A stretch of DNA of 64,000 bases. Origin: Xanthostigma xanthostigma. Taxonomy: Eukaryota > Arthropoda > Insecta > Raphidioptera > Raphidiidae. Position numbers and translations under genes: made by a program. The stretch spans positions 5,146,001 through 5,210,000 of the forward strand of contig OY754476.1 of NCBI GenBank assembly GCA_963575645.1, in the 5' to 3' direction. The notes below the pieces were generated by a model, which was not told where the DNA came from, did no database searches, and saw nothing but the letters and a program-made list of their open reading frames with translations. Shown in pieces: positions 41,501-47,500 of the stretch (its first letter is position 1; every line of letters starts with the position of its first letter).

Positions 41501-44500
41501 TGGATTTCCGTATATCAAAAATTCTTTAGGTATAGGTATGTGCTACTATAAACTCATGCCAATAAAGAAAATCTTTGAATGAAGATAAAGTTTTAGATTG
41601 CTTTTATTTTGTCTTTTTAATTTTGACATCAATTAGTATAAAATTATTATAATGTCATGATGCCTAAATTTTAGGTGAAACGTTATAATTTTAAAAATAG
41701 ACAATCGACTAGTTACCCTTTTTTTGGCTGCTGTTCCACTATTAACTACAATATTTCAATCAACTGTTCATCATAAAATATTATGTTCTTCAATATTATT
41801 AAATGTTAAAATTCGATTTTTTTAAAATTCGAAGTAACGAATACTTACAGAAATGTTTTTGATGTATGACTTTTTGATTTTTTTTTATAATGGACGATTT
41901 CATAATACATAAATAACGTAATTTCTATCAAAAAAAAAAAGAAAAAAAGAGTTGCCAGATTTTACAGAAGAAAAGGCAATTTTAGATATTTTAGAGTGTT
42001 GTCCAAAAAACAAAATAGGACTCAAATCTTGGCACACATTGAGTCATCATCTTTAAAGCACTTTTTCATACCACTTTTTGTCCTGTAATACACTTACCAG
42101 TATGGAAAAATAATTTTTGTTTTAACATTACAAATCAGTATTTTTTTCCGAAAAAAATCCGTTATCAACAGAAATGTATTTATTCCATACTGCCTTCATT
42201 TAGACCGCACGTTTGTTAAAAGCTATATGTCTAATTGAAATAATTTCGGAATTTATTTGGAAGGTTTTTATATTTCATTTAATAAATTTTCAGAAATTTT
42301 ATACTTTACAGACGCAACTTGATTCTGATTGAAAAGAATTCACTGAAAAACGAAAGTTTTTATGATCAAAATTTCAAAAACTGCTGTGTGTAGAGCTCAA
42401 TGTCAAAAACTGTATAACATAATATCTCCAACCTAATTTTATTGACTGGGCAAAATCATTGCTTTCAAAATATTAATGATTCAATAAAATTCAACAAACA
42501 GGTATTAGAATATTAAAATCGAAAGAGTCCCAGGCGCGTATCTTCGTCTACAAAAAGCAGTTAATATCCTGCGACAATAATTCAAACTTCATTAAAGTCA
42601 TCCCCACAGTCTTTCATGTATTCTGTGTTTGTCTGTTTAGTGCTTGGAGGGTCCGCTTTCTTTTTTCTGCAGACGAAGTCACGTCCGGGTTTCTTTCAAT
42701 TTGAATACTTTTATGCCTGACTTTTGAAAGGGTAGGTACGTAGATTCGAGAAAGTATTGAACGACTAGCTCACAACAGTTTCGAAGATAGAGCAAACATG
42801 GAATGTTTCATTTTTTGCGGACATGATTTCGAGAAATGTGTTTACAGAATGATCTCGTTTCATTGACATAATAAGTATTTGCATTGAAGACTGTCCAGGC
42901 AACGTCTCGTTCCACTGTTTCACATTGAGTCTAAACTCTAAAGCGCCGAATATACCCGAACTTTAGTACATGTTATGCAATTTCATTCGAGTGCCAACGA
43001 ATACTAATCGTTTTGCTTGTGACCATGGAAAAGGATTATAATAATATGGCAAATGGGGATGCTTAAGTTATACATCTCCGAGAGAGAACATGGTTGCTGG
43101 AGGTAGACACGTTTGGAACTACCCAACTCTGGTATTGGTGCTGTTACCATTTTTTATATGAATACTGTCGCGAAGTCACATACCTATCCTTTCATAATGA
43201 TATTATCATTTAATATAATCATGTCGCTAAAAATAGATAACAATAATTAGAAATAGAAGCGATAGCAAAATGGAAAGCACTATAGTTATTTTTTTTTTAA
43301 GAGACGTTCGTGAGTATTCGCTTTTTATTCAGATTTCAGTAATAACGGTCAGTGAAACCGAATACTCACGAAAAAGTCTTGCACTATCATGGGAGGAAGT
43401 TGATTTCAAAAGTAATAGTTATGTGGACTAGAATAGAAATTTTTAAATGAATATTAGACAAATAAACTTTTTTTTGGTACTTCATTTAAAAATATATTGA
43501 TAAGCTTTTGCAAATAACATTAATTCATGTTTTTGAAACTGAATTCCTCATTGTATATAGCACAAAGCTATCCTTGGCAATCCATTTTCCATTTTCATGC
43601 ACCAAAAATTATTTTCATAATCATTTTCATAACTACGTCAATGATTTTCAATGAAATGTAATAAATTTGTAAAAATATTGTATTAACAAGCAAAGCTGCA
43701 ATTATATGGAGATAACCGGGACGTTAATAAAAATATTGCTCGTATATTTTAACATACTTATGTCATACGAAGTTAGATAAAAAAATATACAAAGTTATCA
43801 AAAAAATAATTGCGCCGGAGACATTGAAATATTAACTCGCCATGTGGAAAAAGCAGATTCTAGCGCCCTTAATTAAAAAAAATACGACTACCAATACATT
43901 AAACTTTACCGACATATTTTTAAGATCGATTTTCGGGTTCAAAACAAATTTAAAAAGCTTAATATGAAAAATGGTTGTTACTTGTAACTTTGCAAGAAGG
44001 CATTTTGTATGTTTTGGGCCCTAGAATCCTTATTGTGGTTTGAGCGTAACTTTCTGTTTCACTCTGTATAAATAATAGTACAGTTTTTGGTTCTGTCAAC
44101 GCAACAGATTAACTAGGAGAAAAACAAAATTGAAGTTACTCAATTTTTGTATTGTTTTTTATGTCAGTGTTTTTGCCTCATTTTTAATTTGATAATGAGG
44201 AAATCACACATTTTGTACTGTTGAATTGTATACATTTAATTGAGTATATTAGCTTTGGAACTTGTCCCAAAAAATGGAGATCTTGATAAAATCAGACCTA
44301 TTTTATTTTTCGTTCAGTATGAACTTACAGTGGTCATACCCGCAAAAATACTTTGCATATTGGATGCCACAAAAAATTGTCGCCTCAATTGACGTGATAA
44401 TTTTTCCGATTATAATAAAAATCTAAAATATATGAGCAAATAAACAGAGTAATATTAAAATAGATTGAAAAATATAGATGAAAAAAAAACGTATAAAAAC

Positions 44501-47500
44501 ACACAACAATGGTTTGTTTTTCTTTTAAACAACAGCAAGCGAGGAGAATAAAGAAAAAAGTACCGATACTTCATCAACAACGAATGTAATTCAGTCACCT
44601 GCTAAACAACCAGATTATGAAATAGAACCAGTGGTAAAATCGCCTCCCGAACCGACCCGCGTCAAATCGCCCGAACAGATCCTTATGAGGTCACCGGATC
44701 CGGTCAATTGGACTGTACCCCTGGATACTGGGAAAACATTTACGGTTACTCAAAATGTGCGCGAAGGTATGGCATTGTTTATAACTGTCTTTGAATAGCT
44801 ATTTAGTTATTGATTGAACAAAAGAAGATCTTCAGACAAACACCGGAAATAGCAAAGAATTCGCGTCAAAATAATTATTATCTGTAGCAGGCAAAATTTG
44901 TTTCGTAGTTATATTATTATTATTATTAAGGCTATATTTATTGTAATTATGATTTGTTAAAATCAGGATGTGGACACACTGTATTATGCGGGTCATTTAA
45001 TAGTGTGTACACTGTACTTATACTCCAAATATTTTCCTTTTCTGTTGCAATATATTTTTGATTTCGAAAAATCATGTTTATTTTATTTTAAGAACCTAAT
45101 ATTAGTGAGCACTACGTTTAAACAAAATTGGAATTAAACCACAAATTTAAAATTTGCAATTTTTTATTTTTTGCTTGTTCAAATATCGATCATATGAACA
45201 TATTATAGTACAGGAACAATTGAAAATTAACTTACAGGACAAAAACAAAATTTAGAATTTAAAAATTGGGCGCTTTTTTCGGGGCCGGTCAAATTGGGGG
45301 TGCAACATGTGCATTAGCACAAGGCGGTAGAATCCAAAGGGTAACAAAATTAGTTTAAAAACTATTTTTTTTCAAATGGGACAATTCTGAACATTTGATG
45401 GAAATTATTTGATTTGAATGGAAAACTGTGTTTATAAAAAATATGAAAATTAATTTGGGTATGAAAGAACAAGCTAGAGATTTTTTAATTTTGACCAAAT
45501 TCTTCTAGCTACTCGATGCAGCATCCATTTTTTACGTATTCCTATAGTCATTCTGAACCCAAAACTCTTTACACATATTATATCATGTGTAAAGCCTTTA
45601 GACCAGGGGCGGGCAAATCTTTTGATCGGCGGGCCACATGGCTGACGAAAATTTCACCGCGGGCCAATAATTTGCAGAAAAAAAGATCCTCTATTTTCGC
45701 ATTTGGACAGCAAAAAAAAAGGTCCTCACATCCTAATTCGAAGAGCAAAAATAAAAAAAAAGGTCCTCGCATTCTATTTCCGCATTCGGAGACCAAAAAA
45801 AAAGGTCCTCACATTCTATTTCGATGAGCAAAAAAAAAGGTCCCCGCATTTTATTTCCGCTACTATTTTTCTAAAATGCTTCACGGGCCGGTTAAAATTG
45901 CGCTGCGGGCCGCCATTTGCCCAGGCCTGCTTTAGACTATTGGAATAGGTACGTAAAAAATGGATTCTAAGCCCAAAAGTCTTTACGCATGATATAATAT
46001 ATTATGCTGAAATTTATCGTTTGTATGCTATATAAAATTGAAAGGGTACAAACAATAATTTATAACGGATGTTTTTTTAAGTGAAACTTCTTTAGCGACA
46101 TATCTGTTTGAAAGAATGCATAATATGTTTGCCATATTATGTGACTAACATTATTGATACTTGCAGTGCAAGCAGACCATTAATTACAAAGATTATGAAG
46201 TCAGCCAGACGGATTTTTTAATAGTATTGAATAATACGATAAAATATGATTATTAGTTATTATTATTAATTAAACCCATGATGACTTATGATGATTTCTT
46301 TAAGAACTCATTGAATTTATGAATATTTGAACATTATTAGATGAGTTTTTGAGCTTATATGATTGTTTATATAGCGCTACTAAAAAACTATTACAGGTTT
46401 TATTAGATTTTAGCATCTAAGCACAAGGGATTATAAGTAAAAACAGTCATTATGCTAACTGGTCAAAAGTAAGAGGATTTGAAAAACAAAAACAGATTGG
46501 TCGAATTCTGCCAGTCTTGCCACCCTATAATTACGCCACTGCTTATTATTCAAAGTCTAATAATTACATCTAGCACCTGCAAACATTATTTTCTTGTCTT
46601 ACGAGTTCTTTTCCTTAAAAATATTTTGCAAATATGAATACTGATTATTACCAACATAAAATTAATGCTAAACATTCACAATTCATAAACTACAAATTTT
46701 CACTTTAAGACGCGTACTAGAAGCGAAATAACCCGTAAAGTCGAGAACTACGTACACGTTTCGAAAACAATACTTTTCAAAGTCTGGTAATAAATAATAT
46801 ATTAATTCAAATAAATAAAATTGTCGACTAATTTTTCTCAGACCAACATATTGACAAAAAATAAAAAATAACACATCAATACGACACAAGATGACGTTTC
46901 GATCCGGCTTTGGATCTTCTTCAGAAAAATATAAAAATATAAAAATTAATTAGTATTAAATTATTAATTATTATCTAATTGCACGAATGACGATGTTTGA
47001 ATGAATCAAACAAATTAATGAAAAATTAATAACAAACAATTTTTTAATACGTAGTCATGGATATCAAAGTACCCATAAAGAAAAAGTTATTAAAAAAAAA
47101 CAAAATTTTATTTCAAAATAATATCATAAATTTTACTTAAATTTTCGGTATCTAATTGAGCATTAAGAGAGTTTTTGTTAGATTTTATATATAACATTTC
47201 CGAAATACTTCTTTTAAAATAATTACTTTCATTATCTAAAATTTTAACATTATTCCAATTAATTTTATGGTCATAGTCAATTTTATGCTTAGTAACGACA
47301 TTATATTATATAAAAACTGTTTATAATGTTAATAACAAACTAGACAAAATTATTAAAAAGCCTGGGTAAAGATAAACTAAACAAATTACAAAAACATAAT
47401 GTTGTTTACAAAATCAGTTGTGAAGATTGTGATATGAATTATATTGGGCAAACAAAAAGAGCGCTTAAAACACGAATTAGAGAACATCGTCACAATCTAA

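Noticed and set aside
45516-45948. Three overlapping frames on both strands.
   Set aside because: They come from the AAAAAAAGGTCCTC tandem units of the hAT MITE at 45604-45929.
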